44,182 nt of DNA from Candidatus Levybacteria bacterium CG_4_9_14_0_2_um_filter_35_21 (GCA_002788395.1 PFRF01000039.1:1-44182); one strand, 5' to 3'. Shown: positions 33,718 through 40,763, numbered from the stretch's first letter. The notes: generated by a model not told the origin, from the letters alone. Translations and numbers: made by a program.

Positions 33718-34893
33718 TTTTCCAGTTTCTTCCAAAACATTCAGTGTTTTGTGCGCCGTTTTTTCCCAAGAAAACTTTTTAACCTGCTCATATCCTTTTT
33801 TTATCATTTCTTCCCTCAATTCTGAATTCTGAATAATAGATTCTAAATTATTTTTTATGTCTTCGACATCTTCCGGGTTGCAATACAATGCGGCATCTCC
33901 TCCTGCCTCAGGAAGGCTCGAGACATTACTTGTAACAACCGGACATCCATGTTGCATTGCTTCCAAAATAGGTAAACCAAAACCTTCGTAAAGGCTTGGT
34001 AAACAAAAACATAAAGCATTTTTATAAAATGACTGTAGATCTTCGTCGGAAATGTTTTCTAAGAATTTTACACATTCTTTTACGCCAAATTTTTCAGGTG
34101 CTGCTAAAATTTCCTCATATTGCCATCCCTTTTTCCCCACAACTACCAAATCAAGGTCCTTTTTAAGGTCTATGTTTTCAGTTTTAAGTTTCGAAAATGC
34201 ATCCACAAGCCTTACGATATTCTTGCGTGGCTGAAGCGTCCCTACAAAAAGAATGTAATCTCCATTAATCCCAAACTTCTTTTTTAGTAGTTTTGAATTT
34301 TGCATTTTGAATTTTGAATTTGTTTCGGATTTAGTATTTTGAGTTTCGAATTTTAAACCTGGATAGATAACTTTTAGTTTGCTATCCGAAACATTGTACG
34401 CTTTAATTATATCATTCTTGCTGGACTCACTTATTGTAATAATTTTTTTAGCTTTCTTTATTGAGTATTTTCCCCAGACTTTTAACTGGTATAAGTCCTT
34501 TTTTTTAAAAAAATTAGGAAAGTATAGATAAGAAACATCTAAAATTGATATTACCGACGGTTCCAAAATATGTAGGGGAAGATAATGCGTCGGAGAGAAA
34601 AAAACATCAATTTTATTTTTGTAGGCTAATAGTTTTCTCGATAAACCAATCATTGTCCAAAGTTTTTTAGAAGTTACTACTTCGTATTTCCAGTTTTCAT
34701 TTTCTTTTGGTAAATCGGCAGAGGGTTTAACGGGTAAAAAAATTGTATATTTATTTTTCTTGTCTAAATTAAAAAGACTAAGCAACATTTGATAGCAAAA
34801 TTCACTGCTTCCGACTCTATTTGGAAGACCTGTTTTTTTGTTAAAGCCGAAACGAGGCACAACTGCCTCATAACCGTTTATTCCAATATTCAT
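33709..34893 (-). CDS. GT4 glycosyltransferase with three array inserts
   Basis: A 394-residue GT-B glycosyltransferase. N-terminal half: MNIGINGYEAVVPRFGFN, SILDVSYLYFPNFF, KKIITISESSKNDIIKAY. After LKVIYPGLKF a 21-residue insert rich in Lys, Asn, Ser and Thr is encoded by an array (34291-34353) before the donor domain resumes at ILFVGTLQPRKNIVRL. A second array (34161-34195) encodes SKLKTENIDLKKD before LVVVGKKGW, and a third (33819-33853) encodes IIQNSELREEM near the end. The donor site FCLPSLYEGFGLPILEAMQHGCPVVTS is intact, so the enzyme may still work. The stop codon lies in a fourth array. Confidence 0.88.
   Translation of the reverse strand: MNIGINGYEAVVPRFGFNKKTGLPNRVGSSEFCYQMLLSLFNLDKKNKYTIFLPVKPSADLPKENENWKYEVVTSKKLWTMIGLSRKLLAYKNKIDVFFSPTHYLPLHILEPSVISILDVSYLYFPNFFKKKDLYQLKVWGKYSIKKAKKIITISESSKNDIIKAYNVSDSKLKVIYPGLKFETQNTKSETNSKFKMQNSKLLKKKFGINGDYILFVGTLQPRKNIVRLVDAFSKLKTENIDLKKDLDLVVVGKKGWQYEEILAAPEKFGVKECVKFLENISDEDLQSFYKNALCFCLPSLYEGFGLPILEAMQHGCPVVTSNVSSLPEAGGDAALYCNPEDVEDIKNNLESIIQNSELREEMIKKGYEQVKKFSWEKTAHKTLNVLEETGKKV
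33819..33853. repeat. 7-bp-period array in the GT4 C-terminal region
   Basis: Five units of the type ATTCTGA, the first two perfect. It encodes a helix between the donor domain and the C-terminus of the glycosyltransferase. Confidence 0.85.
34161..34195. repeat. 7-bp-period array in the GT4 donor domain
   Basis: Five units of the type TTTTAAG / TTTTCAG. It encodes a charged insert between the first helix and second strand of the donor domain. Confidence 0.85.
34291..34353. repeat. 7-bp-period array in the GT4 inter-domain linker
   Basis: Nine units of the type TTTTGAA / TTTTGCA, 63 bp in all, which is exactly 21 codons. Because three units make seven codons, the protein shows a seven-residue near-repeat. 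The second half of the array is more degenerate. Confidence 0.9.
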
Positions 34894-34996
34894 ATTAAAA
34901 ATTTAAAATTTAAATTCTAAAACCTAAATCTTAGTTTTATATTTTAAGCTTTATGTTTATTTTTAAGTTTTCAGTTTTACGTTTTAAGTTTACTTA
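34894..34996. repeat. Long 7-bp-period array between two GT4 genes
   Basis: About 14 units in blocks (ATTTAAA type, then TTTTAAG / TTTTACG type) with one or two phase slips. It fills the 100-bp gap, begins at the base next to the ATG of one GT4 gene and includes the stop codon of the truncated GT4 gene. Confidence 0.8.
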
Positions 34997-35527
34997 AGTT
35001 CCGGGATATATTACAGATAGTCTATCTTTTCCTATATTAAGAATATTTTCCGCGTCTTCTGCGGTTGAATTAGAAATGCAAAAGATCTTGCTTGATTCTT
35101 TCTTAACCCATTTTAATTTTCTTTTTTGCGTGTTTACAATTTTTAAATCTGTTTCCTTTGGATATTTATATACTACTAAATCATAAAGAATAGTCGCTTT
35201 TTTTGCTTTTTTGGTTGGTGGCTCTGTCCAGTCCGAAGTAATAAACACATCAATATCTCCAATATACCATTCAATCGGAGCAATATGCAGCTTATTCCAA
35301 AGTATATCTAAAACCGCCGGCGGTATTTTGAATTGTCTAATTGTGACATTCGGGCTTGATTTGATTTTTAATATTTGATTTTTAATATTCTTTCTTAACG
35401 ATGAATAAAATAAAACATAATTATTTTTTTTATCATACTTAATTAGATTTTCAACAAGGTTTTTAAGAAAGATCGCTACTCCTGTCTTCTCGTACGCAAT
35501 TTGCGAAATATCTATTCCAATCTTCAT
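34994..35527 (-). pseudogene. GT4 glycosyltransferase truncated after the N-terminal domain
   Basis: A 177-residue open frame matching only the acceptor half of a GT4 enzyme: MKIGIDISQIAYEKTGVAIFLKNL, ATILYDLVVYKYPKET, KIFCISNSTAEDAENIL, and then RLSVIYPGT and stop. Complete relatives continue from this VIYPG point through a linker into the donor domain (~200 residues), which is absent. The break coincides with a long 7-bp-period array. A further array lies inside the frame (35354-35388, encoding KNIKNQILKIK). Without the donor domain it should not bind a sugar nucleotide; a residual binding role cannot be excluded. Confidence 0.8.
35354..35388. repeat. 7-bp-period array in the truncated GT4 gene
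   Basis: Five units with the alternating pair TTGATTT and TTAATAT repeated twice. It encodes a Lys/Ile-rich insert near residue 50. Confidence 0.85.
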
Positions 35528-35620
35528 CCTGTTAAATAAGATTTATGTTTAAATCTTAATTTTAATTTTTTGTACATATGTATAGTAAACCATAAAATTT
35601 AAAATTATTTAACAGGATGA
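35524..35620. repeat. 16-bp perfect inverted repeat in an intergenic region
   Basis: The 16 bases at 35524-35539 recur inverted at 35605-35620. Each copy contains an AACAGGATGA core, that is a ribosome site and start codon, reading outward on the two strands. The minus-strand copy starts the truncated GT4 gene; the plus-strand copy opens a frame that stops after eight codons. The DNA between is AT-rich. Confidence 0.7.
35538..35572. repeat. Possible 7-bp-period array
   Basis: Five degenerate units (AAGATTT, ATGTTTA, AATCTTA and so on) inside the inverted repeat. Weaker than the others because of the plain AT composition. Confidence 0.4.
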
Positions 35621-35633
35621 ATATTTTACTTTC

Positions 35634-35673
35634 GACTTTATAACCTTTTAACTCGTTAACACTTTTATAATTT
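35634..35673. repeat. 8-bp-period array over the end of the 3-dehydratase gene
   Basis: Five 8-base units of the type AACCTTTT / AACTCGTT. It includes the stop codon at 35648 and the last codons of the gene. It resembles the arrays that flank the toxin-antitoxin pair. Confidence 0.5.
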
Positions 35674-36823
35674 CTTTTAATTCCTTTTCCGTAAGCTCCG
35701 GATTATTCCCCAAATAAAATCCATTCTCGTAAATTAAGGCCGCGTTAGTATTTTCATTTTTAAATCCTTTTACGTATTTTATAAAAAACGGTTGTTTTGT
35801 AATGTCTCCTCCGACAATTGGCCTAATCTCTATTCTATTATTACACTTTTCTACCAATTCGTCTCTAATCTTTCTACTTCTGCAAATTACAGGAATTGCA
35901 AAATTAGAAATAAGATCAATGTGGCTAAAGCGGATCGGATAATATTTATCGCTCTTTTTATAAACTTCCGCAGCTATCCTTAGAAAATTCTGTTGCCTTT
36001 TTCTAACGATTTCGTCTAAAAATTCCAATTGAGTATTGCCGATAAAACCGTTTATCTCTGTCGGTCTAAAATTATACCCCAGATCATAAAAAGTATATCT
36101 GGAATAAAAAGTAGAGTTTACTTTATGGCTGTTTCTAATCTTTTCTTGCTTTTTTTTTCCCAAGTTTCTGTCCCAACCGTGCGCTCTAACTATTCTAAGC
36201 ATCGTAGAAAATTTTTCGTTATCTGTACAAACTGCACCACCTTCTATTGTGGACATATGGTGTCCGACATAAAAAGAAAAAGTAGAGGCAAATCCAAAAT
36301 TTCCCAACTTTTTGCCTTTATAAACTGTTCCTAAACCTTCGCAATTATCTTCTATTAAAATTATATTTTTCTCTTTGCAAATTTTTGAAATTTTATCTAT
36401 ATCATCACAAAAGCCCAAAAGATTTGTTAAAAACAATACATTTAGTTTATATTTTTTTAGGCTTTCCAGTAATTTTTTACTCGATACGTTAAGCGTGTTT
36501 ATTTCAACATCTATTGGCACGGGCAGCAGTCCAAGTTCTACCAGAGGCATTGTGTTTGTAGACCAAGTAAGGGCGGAAAAACCTATACGATCACCTTTTT
36601 TAATTTTTTTAAGGTTTAAAAGTGCTTGGATTAATGCCAAATTTGCAGAACTACCACTATTTACAAAAATGCAATTTTTTCTTCCTTGGTATTGTGCAAA
36701 GCCTGACTCAAATTTCTCGCATTCCTTTGAAAAACTTAAAATTTTCGCTTTAGTTATAAAATTAGCTAGTTTAATTGCGGTTTCTCTTTCTTTATAAAAA
36801 GTGGATTTGATTAACTTAATCAT
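35648..36823 (-). CDS. ColD/RfbH-type PLP-dependent sugar 3-dehydratase
   Basis: A DegT/DnrJ/EryC1 fold protein of 391 residues. The position of the PLP-binding lysine is taken by histidine: SFYVGHHMSTIEGG, with His188 five residues after Ser183. This is the mark of ColD and of E1/RfbH 3-dehydratases, which remove the C3 hydroxyl of a 4-keto-6-deoxy sugar, rather than of aminotransferases. PLP-site residues fit: NSGSSANL, LLGFCDDID, IEDNCEGLGT. The length matches ColD (388) better than the Fe-S E1 enzymes (~437). It suggests a 3,6-dideoxyhexose in the glycan. It overlaps the GT2 gene by 4 bp. Confidence 0.85.
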   Translation of the reverse strand: MIKLIKSTFYKERETAIKLANFITKAKILSFSKECEKFESGFAQYQGRKNCIFVNSGSSANLALIQALLNLKKIKKGDRIGFSALTWSTNTMPLVELGLLPVPIDVEINTLNVSSKKLLESLKKYKLNVLFLTNLLGFCDDIDKISKICKEKNIILIEDNCEGLGTVYKGKKLGNFGFASTFSFYVGHHMSTIEGGAVCTDNEKFSTMLRIVRAHGWDRNLGKKKQEKIRNSHKVNSTFYSRYTFYDLGYNFRPTEINGFIGNTQLEFLDEIVRKRQQNFLRIAAEVYKKSDKYYPIRFSHIDLISNFAIPVICRSRKIRDELVEKCNNRIEIRPIVGGDITKQPFFIKYVKGFKNENTNAALIYENGFYLGNNPELTEKELKEIIKVLTS

Positions 36824-37785
36824 CTTTCTCCTTTATACTTAAGTAGAGTATCTTCATCCGCAGTCTTTTTCGAAGATTCGCTGGAAACATTAAGTATAAG
36901 ATCTGCAATAAAACCGGTGAATAAAGCCTGAAAACCGGAGATTACAAAAAGAACTCCAAAAACAAGTAAAGGTCTATTTCCAATCTGCTCTCCTAAAAAA
37001 CGCAGCATTGTTAAGTAAATAAGAAAAACAAGACCAATAAAAATCAGCACAATGCCTACTAATCCAAAAAAATGCATTGGCCTAGACTTATATCGGGATA
37101 AAAAAAGCATGGTGAACATATCGGGAAATTCCTTAAAACTCTTGGAAAAACCGTATTTTGATTTACCGAATTTTCTTACTTCGTGGACAACAGATGCCTC
37201 AGCTATCTTAAAGCCATTTTGATACAAAAGCAGGGGAATAAAGCGCTGCATACCCCCATATAAATTTAATGATTTTGCCGCCGTACTGGTGTAAACTTTT
37301 AATCCGCAATTATAGTCATGCAACTTAAGTCCCCAGAAAAAACCTGATAGGAAATTAAATAGCTTAGAGGGAAGGTTAATAAATAGCTTTGAGTCTTTTC
37401 TGTGTTCTCTCCAACCCGAAACTAAATCGTATCCTTCTTTTAGTTTATTTAAAAGTTTTCCAATTTCTTCCGGTCGGTCTTGTAAATCCGCATCCAGAGT
37501 AACGATGTAATCGCCGGTTGCTTTTTGAAATCCAAAAGTTAAAGCCTCCGCTTTCCCCTGATTCCTCCTAAACGAAAATATTCTAATATTCCCTGTTCTT
37601 TGTTTGCTGTTTATTGCTTTTTGTCCTATGCTCTTGAGTATCTCAAGTGTCCCATCCGTAGATCCGTCATCCACAAAAATTATTTCGGGACTGTGGTCTA
37701 ATTTTAATAAATTAGGTACCAGCACTTTGTAAAAAGCTTCAAGACTTTCTTCCTCGTTAAAAGCAGGAATAACTACGGAAATCAT
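36820..37785 (-). CDS. GT2 polyprenyl-phosphate glycosyltransferase
   Basis: A dolichol-phosphate-mannose-synthase-like enzyme that loads polyprenyl phosphate with a sugar, the donor for GT39 proteins outside the membrane. It shows ISVVIPAFNEEESLEAF, IIFVDDGSTDGTLEIL, DYIVTLDADLQDRPEEI, GLKLHDYNCGLKVY and two C-terminal transmembrane helices (VGIVLIFIGLVFLIYLTML and a second). The start is taken at 37785: the open frame continues up to 37884, but those 33 codons read through an 8-bp-period array (residues like KLLSYKVLYKLSTLQLYK), and a TATTAT box lies 5 bases before this ATG. A 7-bp-period array sits at 37593-37634 (321 residues in all). Confidence 0.9.
   Translation of the reverse strand: MISVVIPAFNEEESLEAFYKVLVPNLLKLDHSPEIIFVDDGSTDGTLEILKSIGQKAINSKQRTGNIRIFSFRRNQGKAEALTFGFQKATGDYIVTLDADLQDRPEEIGKLLNKLKEGYDLVSGWREHRKDSKLFINLPSKLFNFLSGFFWGLKLHDYNCGLKVYTSTAAKSLNLYGGMQRFIPLLLYQNGFKIAEASVVHEVRKFGKSKYGFSKSFKEFPDMFTMLFLSRYKSRPMHFFGLVGIVLIFIGLVFLIYLTMLRFLGEQIGNRPLLVFGVLFVISGFQALFTGFIADLILNVSSESSKKTADEDTLLKYKGER
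37593..37634. repeat. 7-bp-period array in the GT2 gene
   Basis: Six units of the type CTGTTCT / TTGTTTG (42 bp, 14 codons). It encodes the insert around INSKQRTGN between two core strands of the GT-A fold. Confidence 0.8.
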
Positions 37786-37795
37786 ATTCGATAAT

Positions 37796-37866
37796 AGTTT
37801 GTAAAGTTGTAAAGTTGAAAGTTTGTAAAGTACTTTATAACTCAATAACTTTATGAACTTTATAAC
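37796..37866. repeat. 8-bp-period array upstream of the toxin-antitoxin pair
   Basis: About nine units of 7-9 bases (AGTTTGTA, AAGTTGTA, then AACTTTAT and AACTCAAT types). It lies between the GT2 start and the antitoxin promoter and is an inverted relative of 38506-38579. Confidence 0.75.
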
Positions 37867-37927
37867 TAAGGATGATTTTATCACGTATTAGCTTCGGAGT
37901 CTATTCTTGGTCATTTTAAATTGTCTA

Positions 37928-37962
37928 TTGACAAATTGTACATAGAGTTGTACATTATTTTT
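37928..37962 (+). promoter_or_regulatory. Toxin-antitoxin promoter and twin TGTACA operator
   Basis: TTGACA (37928-37933), a 17-bp spacer and TACATT (37951-37956) end 6 bases before the antitoxin ATG. Two TGTACA palindromes (37937-37942 and 37949-37954), 12 bp centre to centre, cover the spacer and -10 box. The E. coli yefM-yoeB operator has the same hexamer core and spacing, which points to autorepression by the antitoxin-toxin complex. Confidence 0.8.
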
Positions 37963-38217
37963 ATGAGCAATTTAATATCAATATCAGATGCGAGGACAAA
38001 TCTTCCAGACCTTGTTAATAAAGTAAGTAATAATATGGATAGGATAATTATTACTGTAAATGGAAAACCAAAAGCAACTCTTTTAAGCGCAGAGGAACTA
38101 GAATCACTTGAAGAAACTGCAGAAGTTCTTGCGATCCCAAATATCAAAAAAGATATATCAGAAAGCCGCAAGCAAATAAAAAGCGGAGAATTTGTTTCCC
38201 TCTCCGACTTAAAGTAA
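37963..38217 (+). CDS. Phd/YefM-family antitoxin
   Basis: A short DNA-binding antitoxin that represses its own operon and neutralises the toxin encoded next. The N-terminal fold is typical: MSNLISISDARTNLPDLVNKV, then RIIITVNGKPKATLLSAEELESLEET. The C-terminal ~30 residues (KKDISESRKQIKSGEFVSLSDL) are the toxin-binding tail. The frame is open from 37921, but that region is the promoter and operator; the ATG at 37963 gives 84 residues and matches the family start. It is 9 bp ahead of the toxin gene. Confidence 0.92.
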   Translation: MSNLISISDARTNLPDLVNKVSNNMDRIIITVNGKPKATLLSAEELESLEETAEVLAIPNIKKDISESRKQIKSGEFVSLSDLK

Positions 38218-38226
38218 CCGTTTTTT

Positions 38227-38475
38227 ATGAACGTTGTTCTCTCCGAAAATGCATTAAAACAATATAAAAACCTCCCGAAAGCTGCACAGATAAAAGTGAA
38301 GAAAAAACTTCTAGCATTAGAAAAAGACGTATATTTAGGCAAAAAACTAGTCGGAGAATTAAAAGATTTTCGGTCTGTTAGGGTTTGGCCATATAGGATT
38401 ATTTACGAAATTAATAAAAGCAAGACGAGAATAGAAATTCACGTAATTGCCCACAGGCAAGGTGCCTATAAATAG
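38227..38475 (+). CDS. RelE/ParE-superfamily toxin
   Basis: An 82-residue toxin with the compact RelE-like fold: VVLSENALKQYKNLPKAAQIKVKKKLLALE (two helices), then LKDFRSVRVWPYRIIYEIN, and IEIHVIAHRQGAYK at the end. The basic and aromatic residues in the last part (Arg, His, Arg, Tyr) fit a ribosome-dependent mRNA nuclease, though ParE-type gyrase poisons share the fold. The frame is intact. It follows the antitoxin by 9 bp and is followed by an inverted partner of the upstream array. Confidence 0.88.
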   Translation: MNVVLSENALKQYKNLPKAAQIKVKKKLLALEKDVYLGKKLVGELKDFRSVRVWPYRIIYEINKSKTRIEIHVIAHRQGAYK

Positions 38476-38505
38476 AGTTACTAAATATTAGTTAAAAGTT
38501 ATAAT

Positions 38506-38579
38506 GTTATTGAGTCGTCGAGTTATTGAGTTCATAAAGTTATTGTGTTCATAAAGTCTTACTTTACAACTTTATAACT
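38506..38579. repeat. 8-bp-period array downstream of the toxin gene
   Basis: Nine units: GTTATTGA (twice exactly), GTTCATAAA (twice exactly, 9 bases) and variants. Inverted relative of 37796-37866. It fills most of the 176-bp gap before the next gene. Confidence 0.85.
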
Positions 38580-38651
38580 TTTTATTTTATAAACTTCTTC
38601 TGTGTTGCGCAGAATAATGTGCCTAATGTATACTCTTGTTATATTTAAGTT

Positions 38652-40763
38652 GTGAAAAAAATAAAGCACATTCTTCTTAAAAACTGGCTGCTAGTTTTTT
38701 GTTTAATTATTATTGTTCTTCAGTTTTCGCAAATTGCATATTTTAAAAGAGCACTGCTTCTGGATAATTATGATTCATCTTATTGGAAGGATAGGTTCGA
38801 ACATTCACAATACGCTTTACCAGCGTCTGCGAGAACTATTGGAGACGATGGTTTATATAGTTATGCAGGATATCGCCTTACAGTAGGCAATGAGAGCATA
38901 GAAAAAACTGCTACCTTTAAACCCCCGGTTGGTATTTATTCGCTTGGATTTTCTACTGTAATATTTAATAATCCACTGATTACAACGTTTCTAATTAGCA
39001 TTGCAACAATAATTATTTTCTTTTTTCTTTCACGAAAATTATTAAACGGTAAAAAACCGGCAATTATAGTAACTACTCTCTTAGCTTTAGATCCCTTTAT
39101 CTTTTCTAATTTTACGATTGCGCTCTTAGATCTCCCTCAATTATTTTTTCTAATTCTCCATCTTCTTTTCTTTGTTTATTCAACAGAAAAGAAAAGGTTT
39201 GCACTGCTCTTTGCACTAATCAGCGGGTTAAGTCTTGGCTTTTTTACAGAAACAAAACTACCCCTACTCCTCCCCATAATCATTCTCCTCGAAACCCTCT
39301 ATCTAATTAAAAAACGTCTCTTTTTAAGTTTTATATTTTTAGTTTTAAGTTTTTGTTTCGGCGTTCTCGTTCCTTATTTACGCTACTTTGAATTAGGAAA
39401 CAGTTTGATAGATTATTTAAAACTACATAAGTATTTTCTGTCTTATTACGCTTCCGGAAAAAACCAGCTTTTTCCATTAGCCATTTGGCAATCTCTTTTT
39501 ATCGGCTACTTTCCCGACGTAGTTTCCGGCAAACTAAATAGAATTACCGATTGGTGGCCAATCCTCCCCTTGGCAACATTTTTCGGCTTAGCGGGAGGGA
39601 TAAAAGTATTTTTTCAGAAAAACAGTTTAATTTTTTTAAAAGGATTATCTATTTTAGTATTTGCGCTTTTAGCAATTTATACTCTAATACCTTCTTATGC
39701 CCGTTACCTTGTTATAGTCATTCCATTTTTATATATTCTTGCAGCAAGCTTATTTAAGATATATACACAGAATATTGTTTCTTGTTTATTGTTTATTGTC
39801 CTCTGTTTCTTTGGATTAGCTTACTCCTCATACTTACTTCTTCCTAATCCGGAAAATACACTTTGGAATTTGCGGTATAATTTTTCCCACCGGTATTTGC
39901 AAGATGTCTATCAAGAGCAACTTTCTTTAATAGACCACAAAACTTACAGCAGACAGGAGTTTAGGGCTATCGCGCAGAGCGCTTTAGAAAAAGCCACAAT
40001 TAAGAACGTTGATTTTAAGGAACTTTCCAGGAACATCCCTGTTTTTGGAGAAAAAGGATATGTTAAGTACCTTGTTACCTACACTACGCAAAACTTAGGA
40101 AAATTTTCGGAAACAAAAACAATAGACCTTGTTAAAGAACAGGATCAATGGAAAATAGTTTGGAACTGGAATATAGTTTTTAATTCCTTTAAACCGGACT
40201 ATACTTTTAGTACTAATCTCCTACCGGGAAAAAGAGGAACAATACAAGATAAGGAAAGAAATATTCTCGCAACAGATGCGCCTTCAATTCTAATAAGCAT
40301 TAATCCGGATAAAATAGACACAAAAAGAGAGCAAAAAATGCTTAAGCTGTTGCAGGACATTACCTCTAAACCGGGAGCCAATCTGCAAAATGCTTATTTG
40401 GAAAATCCACTGCCAAATACCTATATTCCCGTTGCAACACCTTTTATTGAATTAACTACTCAAGAGCTCGATCAATTAAATTCATTTCCAGGCCTTAAAA
40501 CCGAGCCCTATATTTCCCGTTTATACACTCAAAAGGAAAATTTGAACGAATTTACAATCGTAAATACTGTTTATCCGGAAAATAGCAGTAGGATCTACAG
40601 TAGCTCTAACTATCATGGCATTAGCGGCATTGAAAAAAAATATGATAAAGAACTCAGTGGCTACAATGGAGGCACATTACAAATGCTGGACGGCAACGGA
40701 AACATAATTAGAACACTCTTAAACCGGGAACCAAAAAACGGAGAAGATATCACACTTCCCTAG
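38652..40763 (+). CDS. GT39-like membrane domain fused to a PBP stub (MecA_N + dimer domain)
   Basis: A 703-residue protein with an unexpected layout. Residues 1 to ~400 are a polytopic GT39/ArnT-like module (IGDDGLYSYAGYRLTVG, FKPPVGIYSLGFS, ~10 helices). From ~405 an outer region looks like the N-terminal part of a class B penicillin-binding protein: an NTF2-like MecA_N domain (YVKYLVTYTT to WKIVWNWNIVF), the dimer-domain opening LLPGKRGTIQDKERNILAT (~525), and GISGIEKKYDKELSGYNGG near the end. It stops at NGEDITLP, where PBPs continue 'LTID' into the transpeptidase domain; no SxxK motif is present. The start is GTG, with TATACT 17 bases upstream. Two arrays lie in the membrane part. It ends 4 bp into a convergent gene. 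Confidence 0.78.
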   Translation: MKKIKHILLKNWLLVFCLIIIVLQFSQIAYFKRALLLDNYDSSYWKDRFEHSQYALPASARTIGDDGLYSYAGYRLTVGNESIEKTATFKPPVGIYSLGFSTVIFNNPLITTFLISIATIIIFFFLSRKLLNGKKPAIIVTTLLALDPFIFSNFTIALLDLPQLFFLILHLLFFVYSTEKKRFALLFALISGLSLGFFTETKLPLLLPIIILLETLYLIKKRLFLSFIFLVLSFCFGVLVPYLRYFELGNSLIDYLKLHKYFLSYYASGKNQLFPLAIWQSLFIGYFPDVVSGKLNRITDWWPILPLATFFGLAGGIKVFFQKNSLIFLKGLSILVFALLAIYTLIPSYARYLVIVIPFLYILAASLFKIYTQNIVSCLLFIVLCFFGLAYSSYLLLPNPENTLWNLRYNFSHRYLQDVYQEQLSLIDHKTYSRQEFRAIAQSALEKATIKNVDFKELSRNIPVFGEKGYVKYLVTYTTQNLGKFSETKTIDLVKEQDQWKIVWNWNIVFNSFKPDYTFSTNLLPGKRGTIQDKERNILATDAPSILISINPDKIDTKREQKMLKLLQDITSKPGANLQNAYLENPLPNTYIPVATPFIELTTQELDQLNSFPGLKTEPYISRLYTQKENLNEFTIVNTVYPENSSRIYSSSNYHGISGIEKKYDKELSGYNGGTLQMLDGNGNIIRTLLNREPKNGEDITLP
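39322..39356. repeat. 7-bp-period array in the GT39-PBP gene
   Basis: Five units of the type TTTTAAG / TTTTATA. It encodes a hydrophobic segment (LSFIFLVLSF), so here the array reads as part of a membrane helix. Confidence 0.8.
39775..39809. repeat. Second 7-bp-period array in the GT39-PBP gene
   Basis: Five units of the type TTGTTTA / TTGTTTC. It encodes IVSCLLFIVLCFF, the last membrane helix before the outer PBP-like region. Confidence 0.85.

Noticed and set aside
33662-34996. A CRISPR array, because of the many short repeats
   Set aside because: Units are 7 bp with no spacers, the arrays are short and scattered, and no cas gene is present.
36375-36797. A 140-codon open frame on the plus strand
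   Set aside because: It lies wholly antisense to the 3-dehydratase gene, which has full family motifs. No separate promoter or recognisable protein.
37786-37884. An N-terminal extension of the GT2 protein
   Set aside because: It is encoded by an 8-bp-period array, has no family match, and a -10 box lies just before the internal ATG at 37785.
37911-38342. A 143-codon open frame on the minus strand
   Set aside because: It is antisense to the antitoxin and toxin genes and is a product of the low-stop AT-rich frames there.
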